64,000 nucleotides of DNA from GCA-2733415 sp964276095 (GCA_964276095.1 CAXYDR010000002.1:124001-188000); one strand, 5' to 3'; counted from the stretch's first letter, positions 9,067-18,157 are shown. A program made the numbers and translations. Notes: generated from the letters alone by a model not told the origin.

Positions 9067-10035
9067 ATGAAAAAAATATTTATAAGTATAGGAATTACTC
9101 TATCCCTCATTATAGCATTTTTAATTATAGACAATATATTATTCGATGGAATTAGACCAAAGAACATTAATAAAAATGGTTTTCAAGCAAATTATTTTTC
9201 AAAACCAAACATCAAAAATAAAACTGCTATAATTTCACTTGGCGGAGGACAATGGGGTGATTATTGGTCTCAACAATTTGCTCAAAAAGATTATGTTGGA
9301 CTATCATTATCCTACATAGGAAACGATGACTTACCAAAATTAACTGAAGAAATTCCGTTAGAATATTTTGAGAATGCAATAAAATGGCTAAAAGCTCAGC
9401 CAGAAGTGAATCCAAAAAAAATTATTGTGCTGGGAGCTTCACGAAACTCCGAATTGGCTCTTGTACTTGGCTCAACTTTCCCAGAACTTATTAGCGGAGT
9501 TATAGCTTATTCCCCAAGTGCTGTATCATGGTCAAATACAGTTTTACCATATAATTCTGATATAGTAAAAGCAAGTTGGACATACAAAGGAATTGATATC
9601 CCATATATTCCAATGGATAAAATTACAGGAAGCACATCTTTAGAAATAAATACTCTAAAATATTGGAAAACTGGCTTGAGCAAACATAATTATGTGAAAG
9701 ATGCAATAATCAAAGTTGAAAAAACAAAGGGCCCCATTTTACTTTTATCTGGTAAAAATGATGGCGTTTGGCCTTCTGAATTAATGGCTAATATGATTGA
9801 AAATAGACTTCGTGAGAATAATTTTAAGTATACTTACAAAAACATTCAATACGAAAATTCTGGGCATCTTATTTCAAGAAACCCCGATTCTGACACTGAC
9901 ACATCTGAAAGAACTGGAGAAATAAATATTGATGGAAAAACTTATGAATATGATTTTGGAGGCACTATGATTGGAGATAACATTGCTAAAAAATCAGCTA
10001 AAATTGAAGTGTTCCGATTTATTAACAATTTATAA
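9067..10035 (+). CDS. membrane-anchored BAAT-like alpha/beta hydrolase
   Basis: A 322-residue protein with an N-terminal hydrophobic helix (about residues 3-25), then an alpha/beta-hydrolase fold resembling the bile acid-CoA:amino acid N-acyltransferase/acyl-CoA thioesterase C-terminal domain. The nucleophile elbow is LGASRNSELAL with Ser125. The acid is probably the Asp of SGKNDGVWPS, and the base is the His of ENSGHLIS. Family members usually have GxSxG at the elbow; here the final Gly is Asn127, which is unusual. Likely activity is hydrolysis of a thioester or ester at the cytoplasmic membrane, with unknown substrate. It starts 40 bases after the sigma-partner gene and may be co-transcribed with it. 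It is convergent with the radical SAM gene, and their 3' ends overlap by 6 bases. Confidence 0.8.
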   Translation: MKKIFISIGITLSLIIAFLIIDNILFDGIRPKNINKNGFQANYFSKPNIKNKTAIISLGGGQWGDYWSQQFAQKDYVGLSLSYIGNDDLPKLTEEIPLEYFENAIKWLKAQPEVNPKKIIVLGASRNSELALVLGSTFPELISGVIAYSPSAVSWSNTVLPYNSDIVKASWTYKGIDIPYIPMDKITGSTSLEINTLKYWKTGLSKHNYVKDAIIKVEKTKGPILLLSGKNDGVWPSELMANMIENRLRENNFKYTYKNIQYENSGHLISRNPDSDTDTSERTGEINIDGKTYEYDFGGTMIGDNIAKKSAKIEVFRFINNL

Positions 10036-11883
10036 GTAAGTCTCTATCATAGTATATGGATGTACGGTTGGCTCTATATCAAAGTCAAACCATTCTTGTA
10101 AGTCCATATCAAAACCTACTCCATTTAAATAATTGTGTAAGGCAAGGTTTAATCCGGTTTTATATTTGGTGTGATCAGCTCCTTTTGGATCTTCATGCCA
10201 TAAATCATTTTGAGCAAATCCTTCAAAAGCAGGTCCGGTAATTGTAATATCAAATTCTTCTGGATTTACTCCAATCGGACTGTGAACCGTAGTTGTAAAC
10301 TGATGCCAAAAAGCAGACTGGATGCAATTGTTTTCGAATAACTGACGTACGACTTCTAAGGAATCAATCGTTTCTTGTTCTGTTTGTGTTGGAAAACCAT
10401 ACATTAAATAGGCATGTACCATAATACCATGTTGTGCGAACGCATTGGTAACCCGAGCTACCTGACCGATGTCCACCCCTTTTTTCATCTTTTTCAATAA
10501 TCTATCCGAAGCAACTTCCAATCCTCCAGTAACTGCAATACATCCTGATTTTGCTAATAAGGCACATAATTCTACATTGAATGTTTTCTCAAAACGAATA
10601 TTGGTCCACCAAGTAATATATACACGTTTTTCAATGAGCTTTTCTGCTAATGCGCGTAACATTTTTGGCGGTGCAGCTTCATCAACAAAATGAAATCCAG
10701 TTGTTCCTGTTTCTGAAATAATCTTTTGAATTTTCTCAACTAAATCATCAGCAGTAGTATTTTGATAGTTCCCGATATAATCCAAATTCACATCGCAAAA
10801 AGTACATTGTTTCCAATAACATCCGTGTGAAATAGTTAGTTTATTCCATTTACCATCACTCCATAAACGATGCATTGGATTCATGACATCTAAAAAAGAC
10901 AAATACTTATCATGAGGTAAACCTACATAACTAGGTGCCGGTAAATTTTTATGATGAAAAATCGTATTTGGCAATTTATTCTTATATACTACCCTTCCTT
11001 TTTCTAATACATAAGTACGCTCTAATTCATTTTCATCTATTGTACCTGCCAAGTATTCTGTAATACGTAACAATGGTGCTTCTCCATCATCTAAGCTAAT
11101 AAAATCTACATAATTAAAAACCCGAGTATCTTCTAACCTTCTTAGTTCTGTATTGCAATATCCACCTCCAAAAGCAATTTTAATTTTTGGATAATTACGC
11201 TTTATAAACTGAGCACTACGTAAAGCTGCAAATAAATTCCCTGGGAATGGTATCGAAAAACACACCAATTTTGGCTGATGCTCCTTTAATTTATCTTCCA
11301 AAAGATTCAATAGTTCCTTTTCTATAATTGTTGGATCATATTGCAGAAATTCTTCCAATCCATTAAAACTAGTTGCCGAAGTAGCTATTTGCTCGGCATA
11401 ACGTGTAAAAGAGAAAAACTCATCGACATTTGCTTGAATGAAATCCCCTAATTCTTCAACAAAAATAGTAGCAAAATGCTTGGCTCTGTCTAATATCCCT
11501 AAGTTTCCGAATGCCCAACTTAAATCCTCCTCAATATTTAAAGCACGATGCGCTTGAGGTAGAAAACCATGATGTAAAATCTGATATGCTTGAGTTACTT
11601 CTTGGTTTTGCAAATAACTAATTACCATTTCAACTTTATGAATATATTCCTCTCGTTGTTGCCAAACTAAAGGATGTTCATAACTTTTATGATGATTGGC
11701 TTCCTGAAATACTTTACGAATAAAATCAACTGTAAACACTTTTGAGAATAACTCAATACTCAAATCACATTGCTCCACAAGCACACCTTTCTCATCCAAA
11801 AACCCCTTTAAGTATGCCGTTGCCGGATACGGGGTATTCAATTGTGTAAAAGGAGGTGTGATTAATAGTGTTTTAATTGACAT
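10030..11883 (-). CDS. B12-binding domain radical SAM protein
   Basis: Start chosen at ATG 11883, giving 617 residues. A longer frame runs back to 12024, but it would cross the -7 promoter element at 11915-11922 and a terminator at 11971-11990. The N-terminus (IKTLLITPPFTQLNTPYPA...) is typical of cobalamin-binding radical SAM enzymes. The iron-sulfur cluster cysteines are Cys355, Cys360 and Cys363 in GCYWKQCTFCDV, so the first gap is four residues instead of the usual three. Such enzymes cleave S-adenosylmethionine to a radical and often methylate unactivated carbons or build complex metabolites. The substrate is unknown. It is a single-gene unit; neither neighbour suggests a pathway. Confidence 0.88.
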   Translation of the reverse strand: MSIKTLLITPPFTQLNTPYPATAYLKGFLDEKGVLVEQCDLSIELFSKVFTVDFIRKVFQEANHHKSYEHPLVWQQREEYIHKVEMVISYLQNQEVTQAYQILHHGFLPQAHRALNIEEDLSWAFGNLGILDRAKHFATIFVEELGDFIQANVDEFFSFTRYAEQIATSATSFNGLEEFLQYDPTIIEKELLNLLEDKLKEHQPKLVCFSIPFPGNLFAALRSAQFIKRNYPKIKIAFGGGYCNTELRRLEDTRVFNYVDFISLDDGEAPLLRITEYLAGTIDENELERTYVLEKGRVVYKNKLPNTIFHHKNLPAPSYVGLPHDKYLSFLDVMNPMHRLWSDGKWNKLTISHGCYWKQCTFCDVNLDYIGNYQNTTADDLVEKIQKIISETGTTGFHFVDEAAPPKMLRALAEKLIEKRVYITWWTNIRFEKTFNVELCALLAKSGCIAVTGGLEVASDRLLKKMKKGVDIGQVARVTNAFAQHGIMVHAYLMYGFPTQTEQETIDSLEVVRQLFENNCIQSAFWHQFTTTVHSPIGVNPEEFDITITGPAFEGFAQNDLWHEDPKGADHTKYKTGLNLALHNYLNGVGFDMDLQEWFDFDIEPTVHPYTMIETYL

Positions 11884-11914
11884 GTGATAAATATCCGTTA
11901 TAAGTTCTGGGTTG

Positions 11915-11922
11915 CAAATATA
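11915..11922 (-). promoter_or_regulatory. -7 element of the radical SAM gene
   Basis: Reads TATATTTG on the minus strand, matching the Bacteroidota TAnnTTTG element. It lies 31 bases upstream of ATG 11883 and supports that start. No clear -33 element is seen. Confidence 0.55.
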
Positions 11923-11970
11923 CTGCTTATAGATTTCATGTGTAACTAACATCCTAAAAACAAAAAAAAA

Positions 11971-11990
11971 GACCAGCTCCCCAGCTGGTC
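11971..11990 (-). terminator. terminator of the LamG/T9SS gene
   Basis: Perfect 8-bp stem GACCAGCT/AGCTGGTC with a 4-base loop, followed on the minus strand by a run of nine T (with two further A/T-rich pairs possible). It lies 50 bases after the stop of the large secreted protein. Confidence 0.85.
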
Positions 11991-12039
11991 TTTTACCCAA
12001 ATAATTATATATTAATTTACCCAAAAATATATAAAACCT

Positions 12040-15000
12040 TTATTTAACAATTATCTTCTTTGTAATCATACTACCATCATTATAGTCAAAACGAACTAAA
12101 TAAGTTCCTGTTGCTACACTTACTGGTATGCTGATTTCATTCACCTGTGTATACTCATTTTTATTTACCAAAACCTCTTGTCCTAAAATAGTATACAACA
12201 TGATATTTTTAGCAGAAAATGATGATACGTTATTTATTTGTATACTGTGTAATGCTGTATTATAAAACACAACTAAATCGTCTGAAATCACTATTTCTTC
12301 TTCTACGGATAACAATTCTGAAATTCTAAATACCACTGCGTATCTATCTGATGAATTTCCTATTTCCATATTTAACTCTGCTGCCGTTTCTCGAAGGTCA
12401 GTATATACACTTGTTTGTTTGTCCACAAAATAAATCTCAATTTCTGAAGCTATTCCTTGCAACTCTTCAATAGAAAAATGTGCTATTCCTTCTGAGGTAG
12501 ATTTTACATGTAAAGGAACTTCTAACTCATCCGTTATTTCTCCTATCGTTTGAATAACATATGTGTCGTCTGATAAACTCCATGATATATCAACTGGATT
12601 CAAATCTAATAACTTTGCGTCATATCCAAAATCAACTCCTTGGGTTGTTCCTTCTTTTTCCGCAAGTAATAATTGTCTTTGTAAACCATTTGAAAAACTT
12701 GCATTAAAATACAATCTATTTATATCAGCTCTTATTGGAGACACATTACTATTAGTGCTTGAAACAACTTCAGTTGACTTTGTAAAAACTGACTCTCCTC
12801 CGGATTCTTTTTTAAATATGCGTTGTCCGTTATTAAACTGAACTGTTCCACCTTCTCCTCCTTCAACAAAAAATCCTTGACCTACAGGTATATATCGTTG
12901 TGGTAAAACTGACCCCGTTCCATTGGATGAAACCATAGGATCTGGAATCGCCATTGTTGCTCCTGATAAATTATACGTAGCATATCCTCCATGATATTCT
13001 GCCAATACATGACTGTTATTTGTTGCAAAATGTTCCCAAAAATATAATGCTCCTGTTGTTATTCCTGCGCTTACAACATCACCATCTTCGTCTATAACTC
13101 CTATATTATCCAATATAAACTGATCAGCATCTAAGGCACTTGGATACGGATTCCCGAGTAATGAAGTGTTTGCTGAAGTTAATGCATGACTAATATCTCC
13201 ATTGTTTGGTTTTCCTACAAAAATATAATTTTGTGAATTTGAAGTAGCTCCTGATCCTGATCCCTTCATAGTATATCCCAAACCAACTTTTACATCTTGA
13301 TTTTGATTTACTTGTTGCCATGATGCATATGCCTCTACTTGATTATCAAATGTAAACAACCAATAATTACTCAATGTAATTGGTGTTGTTGGTGCACCGT
13401 TATACCCCGTAGTCCAAGTAATGTTTTGTGGGTTATTAGCATCGGTACCATCTCGTAATACTTCATCTATAGTATAAGGTTTATTGATTGCCGTAGCATT
13501 TACCGAACTTACTGGTGAAGACCAAAAATTATACGAATAAATATCTCCTTTTCCTTGTTGGTCTCTTTCTAATGACCCTGAACTTGTTATATCTAACTCA
13601 CTATAGGCTTCTTGAACCAATTGTGACTCGCCCACTAAATCAATAGCTCCATCTAGTTTCAAATAACTAGAAACTGTTAATCCTTGATTATTTTTTATTT
13701 CTAATTTACCACCCACATCAACTAACAAACCTAAAACCTCATGTTCAATACTTGTTTCAATATTGTCTTCAATTTTTACAATTGCACAATCTGGATGAGA
13801 TCCAGTAATATCCCAAACGTCTCCATACAACCAATTAGTATTACTTGACCAATTTCCGTCGCCTCCAGATTTAGTAACATATGGCAGTGGCGCTGTTCGT
13901 TCTTGATAAGTTCGCATGTTATTTAAATCCCCATTCACACTACATATAGAATTATCCAGCGTGACCCCTGTGTTTACTATATCCATTTTATAGTATAACT
14001 CTAAATCACTCCATAATAATCCTGCTATATCTCTATTTAAAACTACCCCTCTTACGTTTCCTCCATTATTTTCAATTTCTTGATTAATTTGATGATGTAA
14101 TTGAGTGTCAGTTAATGCTTTTTTATAAACTCTACATTCATAAATATCTCCTTTAAAATAATTGTTATTCAACTCTGTATTTCTTCCAACTTCAAAATCA
14201 TGATCAGAATTCCATATTGAAGAGTTATCGATTTTACTTCCTGTTAAACTCGTACAAGTCCAAACTTTATTTCCGTTTAAAAATAAATCAAGCCCACCAG
14301 AAGCACCATTATATATTGCAGCAACATGATTCCATTTTTTTGTTTCTAAAACTGGAGCATCAACATTTGGTGTTACAATCGAATTAGCACCACTTCCATT
14401 AGTTTTTACAAATGCTTTTAATCTATTGCTAGAGTCTACAAAAAGTCTAAAATTTCGTTGCCCCATAATTTCTCCGCCTATAAAATCATCATCTAATTTT
14501 ACCCATGACATCATACTCGCTTCACTTTTATCTCCTAAAAAAGCACTTCTGTTCACAAAATCATTTACTCCATCAAAATCTAATGTTTGAGGTATACAAA
14601 AACTAAAATTTCCTAAACCAGAACCATGAACATTTCCTGGTGTACATGTTAAACAATCTTGCCATAAAAAAGTAATACTCGTTATATAATTATTATCTAA
14701 AAAATTAACCCCAACTATTGCATCAGTACCACTAGTAGATCCAGCATTTGCATTAACTACACCTGTTGCATTGTTACTAGTATAAGAAGGATTTGCTGAG
14801 TTTGTGAAAGTTGGGTAAATTGTATCACCTATAGAAGTTTGTGCACTAATAGTATATTTATCACCATTGGCTCCAGTTGCATTTACGTGATTTAAATCAA
14901 ATGATAAAGCAAAAATTGGTGAACTAAAGTTTATTGTACAGGTAATCCCTGAAGCTATATACCCATCCGTTTTTATATCTAAACCTTCATAAACACCTGC

Positions 15001-15297
15001 CGATGCAGAAGTTCCAACCTTTGGAGTTTGAACTCCTCCCCACGAACCTAAAGATCCAGTATCTCCCGTGAAAGTGACTGTAAAATCGATACCAGAAGTA
15101 TCTACATCCGTATATGTATTAGTTAATGCTCCTGCTGACAACCAATTATACTCATTAGATGCTATAGGAGTTAAGGCCCAATCTAATGTGAAGTTTTCTC
15201 CACAAGTTGGTGAGGAATGCAATTGTGCATTCATACTAATGGTTATAAATAAAAATGTTCTGAATAGTTTTCCTGAAATTTGTGTAAAGTTTTTCAT
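12040..15297 (-). CDS. LamG-domain secreted protein with T9SS type A sorting domain
   Basis: A 1,085-residue protein. The start is ATG 15297; the TTG two codons upstream is disregarded. It has an N-terminal signal peptide ending near MNAQ (residues 1-25). A beta-rich domain follows. A LamG/concanavalin-like module (about 245-395) contains LDFDGVNDFV, MSWVKLDDDF, WNHVAAIYNG and FKGDIYECRVYKKALTD, the classic LamG signature. Further beta-rich segments come next. The C-terminal domain (about 1000-1085) ends with the T9SS type A pattern: LYTILGQEV, then GTYLVRFDYNDGSMITKKIIVK. It is therefore exported through Sec, crosses the outer membrane by the type IX system, and is bound to or released from the surface. 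Likely role is glycan or surface adhesion; no catalytic domain is visible. Confidence 0.9.
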   Translation of the reverse strand: MKNFTQISGKLFRTFLFITISMNAQLHSSPTCGENFTLDWALTPIASNEYNWLSAGALTNTYTDVDTSGIDFTVTFTGDTGSLGSWGGVQTPKVGTSASAGVYEGLDIKTDGYIASGITCTINFSSPIFALSFDLNHVNATGANGDKYTISAQTSIGDTIYPTFTNSANPSYTSNNATGVVNANAGSTSGTDAIVGVNFLDNNYITSITFLWQDCLTCTPGNVHGSGLGNFSFCIPQTLDFDGVNDFVNRSAFLGDKSEASMMSWVKLDDDFIGGEIMGQRNFRLFVDSSNRLKAFVKTNGSGANSIVTPNVDAPVLETKKWNHVAAIYNGASGGLDLFLNGNKVWTCTSLTGSKIDNSSIWNSDHDFEVGRNTELNNNYFKGDIYECRVYKKALTDTQLHHQINQEIENNGGNVRGVVLNRDIAGLLWSDLELYYKMDIVNTGVTLDNSICSVNGDLNNMRTYQERTAPLPYVTKSGGDGNWSSNTNWLYGDVWDITGSHPDCAIVKIEDNIETSIEHEVLGLLVDVGGKLEIKNNQGLTVSSYLKLDGAIDLVGESQLVQEAYSELDITSSGSLERDQQGKGDIYSYNFWSSPVSSVNATAINKPYTIDEVLRDGTDANNPQNITWTTGYNGAPTTPITLSNYWLFTFDNQVEAYASWQQVNQNQDVKVGLGYTMKGSGSGATSNSQNYIFVGKPNNGDISHALTSANTSLLGNPYPSALDADQFILDNIGVIDEDGDVVSAGITTGALYFWEHFATNNSHVLAEYHGGYATYNLSGATMAIPDPMVSSNGTGSVLPQRYIPVGQGFFVEGGEGGTVQFNNGQRIFKKESGGESVFTKSTEVVSSTNSNVSPIRADINRLYFNASFSNGLQRQLLLAEKEGTTQGVDFGYDAKLLDLNPVDISWSLSDDTYVIQTIGEITDELEVPLHVKSTSEGIAHFSIEELQGIASEIEIYFVDKQTSVYTDLRETAAELNMEIGNSSDRYAVVFRISELLSVEEEIVISDDLVVFYNTALHSIQINNVSSFSAKNIMLYTILGQEVLVNKNEYTQVNEISIPVSVATGTYLVRFDYNDGSMITKKIIVK

Positions 15298-15359
15298 AAA
15301 CAATGTGTATTACTTATTATTGTTTTATAATCCGTATAGGGCAGAACTATATTATATAC

Positions 15360-15394
15360 TAAAGCTTAGGGCTTTAAACGTTTTTTTAAAAACG
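15360..15394. other. two adjacent hairpins in the probable 5' leader of the LamG gene
   Basis: Hairpin 1 pairs TAAAGC (15360-15365) with GCTTTA (15371-15376). Hairpin 2 pairs CGTTTTT (15379-15385) with AAAAACG (15388-15394). They lie 63-97 bases upstream of the LamG start and downstream of a candidate minus-strand promoter at 15450-15457. A third hairpin, AATTCTT-TTGGG-AAGAATT (15427-15445), sits at the expected transcript start. The role is unknown. Confidence 0.4.
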
Positions 15395-15449
15395 CAAACA
15401 ATTTTCTCTGGGGCGAGTAAGTAATGAATTCTTTTGGGAAGAATTATAT

Positions 15450-15457
15450 CAAAAATA
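15450..15457 (-). promoter_or_regulatory. candidate -7 element of the LamG gene
   Basis: Reads TATTTTTG on the minus strand. A TTTTG at 15473-15477 (minus strand) lies 15 bases upstream as a possible -33 element, slightly closer than the usual spacing. This would give a leader of about 145 bases. Confidence 0.45.
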
Positions 15458-15506
15458 ATTTATTGTAAATCACAAAACAGCCTTAATTAGGCTACAAATA
15501 AGTGTA

Positions 15507-15597
15507 TACTTTTGGGGAAGTAATTTTTATTTATTTTGATTGTTACGCAATCACTCGTTTTTAAGCTACTCTTTTTGGGATTGAGTATTTTTTTTTA
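15507..15597 (+). ncRNA. possible short plus-strand RNA in the LamG-obgE gap
   Basis: A perfect plus-strand -7 element TACTTTTG (15507-15514) is followed by a GATTG/CAATC hairpin (15538-15552). After that comes a TACTC/GAGTA hairpin (15567-15587) running straight into nine T (15588-15596). This layout could give a transcript of about 75 bases ending at an intrinsic terminator. The stems are short, so chance is a real alternative. I see no coding potential in the 555-base gap 15298-15852. Confidence 0.25.
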
Positions 15598-15794
15598 AAT
15601 AACACATTAGACATAAACATCTAACTGTAAATTAAATATAAGAACTCTTTTAATAAAAGTTACCCACGTTCTTTAACTTTTCGTTAAGTGAGTTAAAAAA
15701 ACCGCTGAAACACACTCCTGTCAAAAAATTAACACCTTGAATAGTTTTTTTTATTATAAAGACCGCTATAAATCAATTTGTTAAACAAAAAAAA

Positions 15795-15816
15795 CTCGTT
15801 TGATTTTACAAACGAG
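15795..15816 (-). terminator. obgE terminator
   Basis: 8-bp stem CTCGTTTG/CAAACGAG with a 6-base loop, extended by A/T pairs, and a T-run on the minus strand. It lies 37 bases after the obgE stop. Confidence 0.85.
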
Positions 15817-15852
15817 TTTTTTTACTTAAGGTTTTGGTAATATATTATATCA

Positions 15853-16854
15853 CTAAGATGGGTTTAACATTCCCCATAATTTATCTTTCAATTCCATAAT
15901 ACCTTTCTGAGCTACAGAAGATATAAATATATAAGGCACTCCTAAAGTATTATCTAATTCTGACTTCATTTCTGCTTCTAACTCTTCATCCAACATATCA
16001 GACTTTGAGATTGCTACAAAACGATCCTTATCTAACATTTCAGGGTTATATACCTTCAATTCGTTCAATAATATTCCATATTGCTTAACAATATCATCTG
16101 CATCAGCTGGGATCAAGAATAACAGAGTTGAATTACGTTCAATATGACGTAAAAAATAATGCCCTAATCCTTTTCCTTCTGAAGCTCCTTCAATAATACC
16201 AGGGATATCTGCCATTACAAAAGACTGAAAATTACGATACTCAACGATTCCTAGGTTAGGTTTCAATGTAGTAAACTCGTAGTTTGCAATTTTTGGTTTT
16301 GCTGAAGTAATTACCGATAATAATGTTGATTTTCCTGCATTAGGGAAACCTACTAATCCTACATCTGCTAATAACTTCATCTCTAAAGTTACATTTTTTT
16401 CTTCTCCTTCTAAACCAGGTTGTGCGTAACGTGGAGTTTGATTTGTTGGCGTTTTAAAATGCCAATTCCCTCTACCACCTTTACCACCTTTACAAAGAAT
16501 TACTTCTTCATTGTTCTGAGTGATTTCAAACAATACTTCTTCAGTTTCTGAATCCTTCACTACGGTTCCTAAAGGCACGTCTAAATAAACATCCTCTCCA
16601 TCAGCACCTGTACTTCTACTTTTACTTCCGTGACCACCTTGTAAGGCTTTATGATGACGCCTGAATTTAAAGTGAATTAGTGTCCAGTAATTTTCATTAC
16701 CTCTAAGAATAATGTGACCTCCTCGACCACCATCTCCTCCATCAGGACCACCTTTTTCTATATACTTCTCTCTATGTAAGTGCATAGATCCTTTACCTCC
16801 TTTACCAGAAGTTACGTGCATCTTCACATAATCTACAAAATTTCCTTCAGTCAT
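15853..16854 (-). CDS. obgE: Obg family GTPase
   Basis: A 333-residue essential GTPase that associates with the 50S ribosomal subunit and links ribosome assembly to the stringent response. The N-terminal Obg fold (about 1-160) has the glycine-rich pattern SGKGGKGSMHLHREKY and GGDGGRGGHI. The G domain has G1 GFPNAGKST, G3 DIPG and the G4-like SKSD. There is no C-terminal extension, which is normal for this phylum. Its start lies 86 bases from the preceding hpt-adk fusion gene. A hairpin and a -7 element lie in that gap, so it may be transcribed both on its own and by read-through. Confidence 0.97.
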   Translation of the reverse strand: MTEGNFVDYVKMHVTSGKGGKGSMHLHREKYIEKGGPDGGDGGRGGHIILRGNENYWTLIHFKFRRHHKALQGGHGSKSRSTGADGEDVYLDVPLGTVVKDSETEEVLFEITQNNEEVILCKGGKGGRGNWHFKTPTNQTPRYAQPGLEGEEKNVTLEMKLLADVGLVGFPNAGKSTLLSVITSAKPKIANYEFTTLKPNLGIVEYRNFQSFVMADIPGIIEGASEGKGLGHYFLRHIERNSTLLFLIPADADDIVKQYGILLNELKVYNPEMLDKDRFVAISKSDMLDEELEAEMKSELDNTLGVPYIFISSVAQKGIMELKDKLWGMLNPS

Positions 16855-16868
16855 TATATTTACTTGAA

Positions 16869-16897
16869 AAAGGGAATCTTATTAAAGAACTCCCTTT
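16869..16897 (-). terminator. weak hairpin between hpt-adk and obgE
   Basis: Stem AAAGGGA (16869-16875)/TCCCTTT (16891-16897) with an inner TCTT/AAGA pairing, followed on the minus strand by five T. It lies between the obgE -7 element at 16916-16923 and the obgE start, so it could be a partial terminator of hpt-adk or an attenuator in the obgE leader. Confidence 0.45.
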
Positions 16898-16915
16898 AGT
16901 TTAATACTCTTATTT

Positions 16916-16923
16916 CAAATATA
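16916..16923 (-). promoter_or_regulatory. -7 element of obgE
   Basis: Reads TATATTTG on the minus strand, 62 bases upstream of the obgE ATG. Confidence 0.45.
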
Positions 16924-16940
16924 ATTTAAAATTATATTTA

Positions 16941-18065
16941 TTAAGCCTTTACTTTTAATGAATCAATCACTGCACTTAAACGCGCAGTAATATCTTCAAT
17001 AGTTCCAATTCCGTTCACTGAATGGAATTTTTCTTGTGCTGTATAAAAATCTATTAATGGAGAGGTTTTTTCATTATACTCTTCAAATCTATTTCTAATT
17101 TTTGCTTCATCTTGATCATCAGCTCTTCCTGAAACCTTTCCTCTTTCTAATAAACGTTCTATTAAAATTTCATCATTTGCTTCTAAAGCAACTGTACCTG
17201 AAAGCTCCATACTTTTAGATTCTAAAAAAGTATCTAAAGCTTTTGCTTGTGCTGTAGTACGGGGAAATCCATCAAAGATAAATCCATTAGCATCTGTGTT
17301 TTTTTCTACTTCAGCCTGTAGCATATCAATAGTAACCGAATCAGGAACTAATTGCCCTTCATTAATAAATGATTTAGCTAGTTTCCCTAATTCAGTATCA
17401 TTTTTCATATTGTAACGGAAAACATCTCCTGTAGAAATATGTACTAAACTATATTTAGTTTTTAAAAATTCTGCTTGTGTACCTTTACCTGCTCCAGGTT
17501 TTCCGAATAAAACAATGTTAGTCATGGGTTGTGTGTTTTTTATTTGATAAATTTCAGGTAAATTTCTTCCCAATCCATTATAATCTAAGCCATAACCTAC
17601 AATAAACTTGTTTGGGATTTCAATACCTATATAATCTATTTTTAAATCTTTCTTAAATGCTTCAGGTTTATAAAACAAAGTTGCTATACGCAAATCCTTC
17701 ACTTCTTTGTTATCAAAAATATCATAAATAGACTCTAAAGTATTACCCGTATCTATAATATCTTCAAGAATAACAACAGTTTTTCCTGATACATTTTCAT
17801 TCAATCCTATTAAATGTTTAATATCTTCTGTGGACTCAACTCCATCATATGAAGCTAGTTTTACAAAACTTACTTCACAAGGTTTTGGATATTTTTTCAC
17901 AAAATCACTAACCACCATAAATGAGCCATTCAATACACCAATAAAAATTGGTATCTCATCTCCTAAATCAGCAGCCATTTTAGTTGCCATTTTATCTAAA
18001 GCCGCATCTATCTCTTTTGCAGAAATAAATGGCTTAAAATATTTGTCGTGAAGCTTGATCTTCAT
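16941..18065 (-). CDS. fused hypoxanthine phosphoribosyltransferase-adenylate kinase
   Basis: One uninterrupted 374-residue frame with two enzymes. Residues 1-176 are a type I phosphoribosyltransferase with the PRPP loop VVILEDIIDTGNTL (about 97-110) and GVLNGSFM. It converts hypoxanthine or guanine plus PRPP to IMP or GMP. Residues 181-374 are a complete short-type adenylate kinase: P-loop GKPGAGKGT (188-196), GFPRTTAQA, and a short LID with GRADDQDEAKIRNR. It interconverts ATP plus AMP with two ADP. An internal Met181 sits exactly at the adenylate kinase start, so separate initiation is possible. No stop or frameshift separates the halves. It is divergent from purK, another purine gene, across 130 bases. 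A TATCTTTG -7 element lies 20 bases upstream. Confidence 0.95.
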   Translation of the reverse strand: MKIKLHDKYFKPFISAKEIDAALDKMATKMAADLGDEIPIFIGVLNGSFMVVSDFVKKYPKPCEVSFVKLASYDGVESTEDIKHLIGLNENVSGKTVVILEDIIDTGNTLESIYDIFDNKEVKDLRIATLFYKPEAFKKDLKIDYIGIEIPNKFIVGYGLDYNGLGRNLPEIYQIKNTQPMTNIVLFGKPGAGKGTQAEFLKTKYSLVHISTGDVFRYNMKNDTELGKLAKSFINEGQLVPDSVTIDMLQAEVEKNTDANGFIFDGFPRTTAQAKALDTFLESKSMELSGTVALEANDEILIERLLERGKVSGRADDQDEAKIRNRFEEYNEKTSPLIDFYTAQEKFHSVNGIGTIEDITARLSAVIDSLKVKA

Positions 18066-18084
18066 AATATGAATTTGAAAGATG

Positions 18085-18092
18085 CAAAGATA
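18085..18092 (-). promoter_or_regulatory. -7 element of hpt-adk
   Basis: Reads TATCTTTG on the minus strand, 20 bases upstream of the ATG at 18065. Confidence 0.6.
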
Positions 18093-18157
18093 CTCAATTG
18101 ATTAACGATTTCTATTCTTTTGATTCGCATTTTTAGAAACGCATTAAATAATTAATG

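Noticed and set aside
11884..12024. Longer N-terminus for the radical SAM protein
   Set aside because: It would be read through the LamG gene's terminator and the gene's own -7 element, and the added residues do not fit the family.
15068..15424. Plus-strand open frame over the start of the LamG gene
   Set aside because: It is antisense to a clear signal peptide and LamG protein, has no recognisable features and ends in a hairpin-rich gap.
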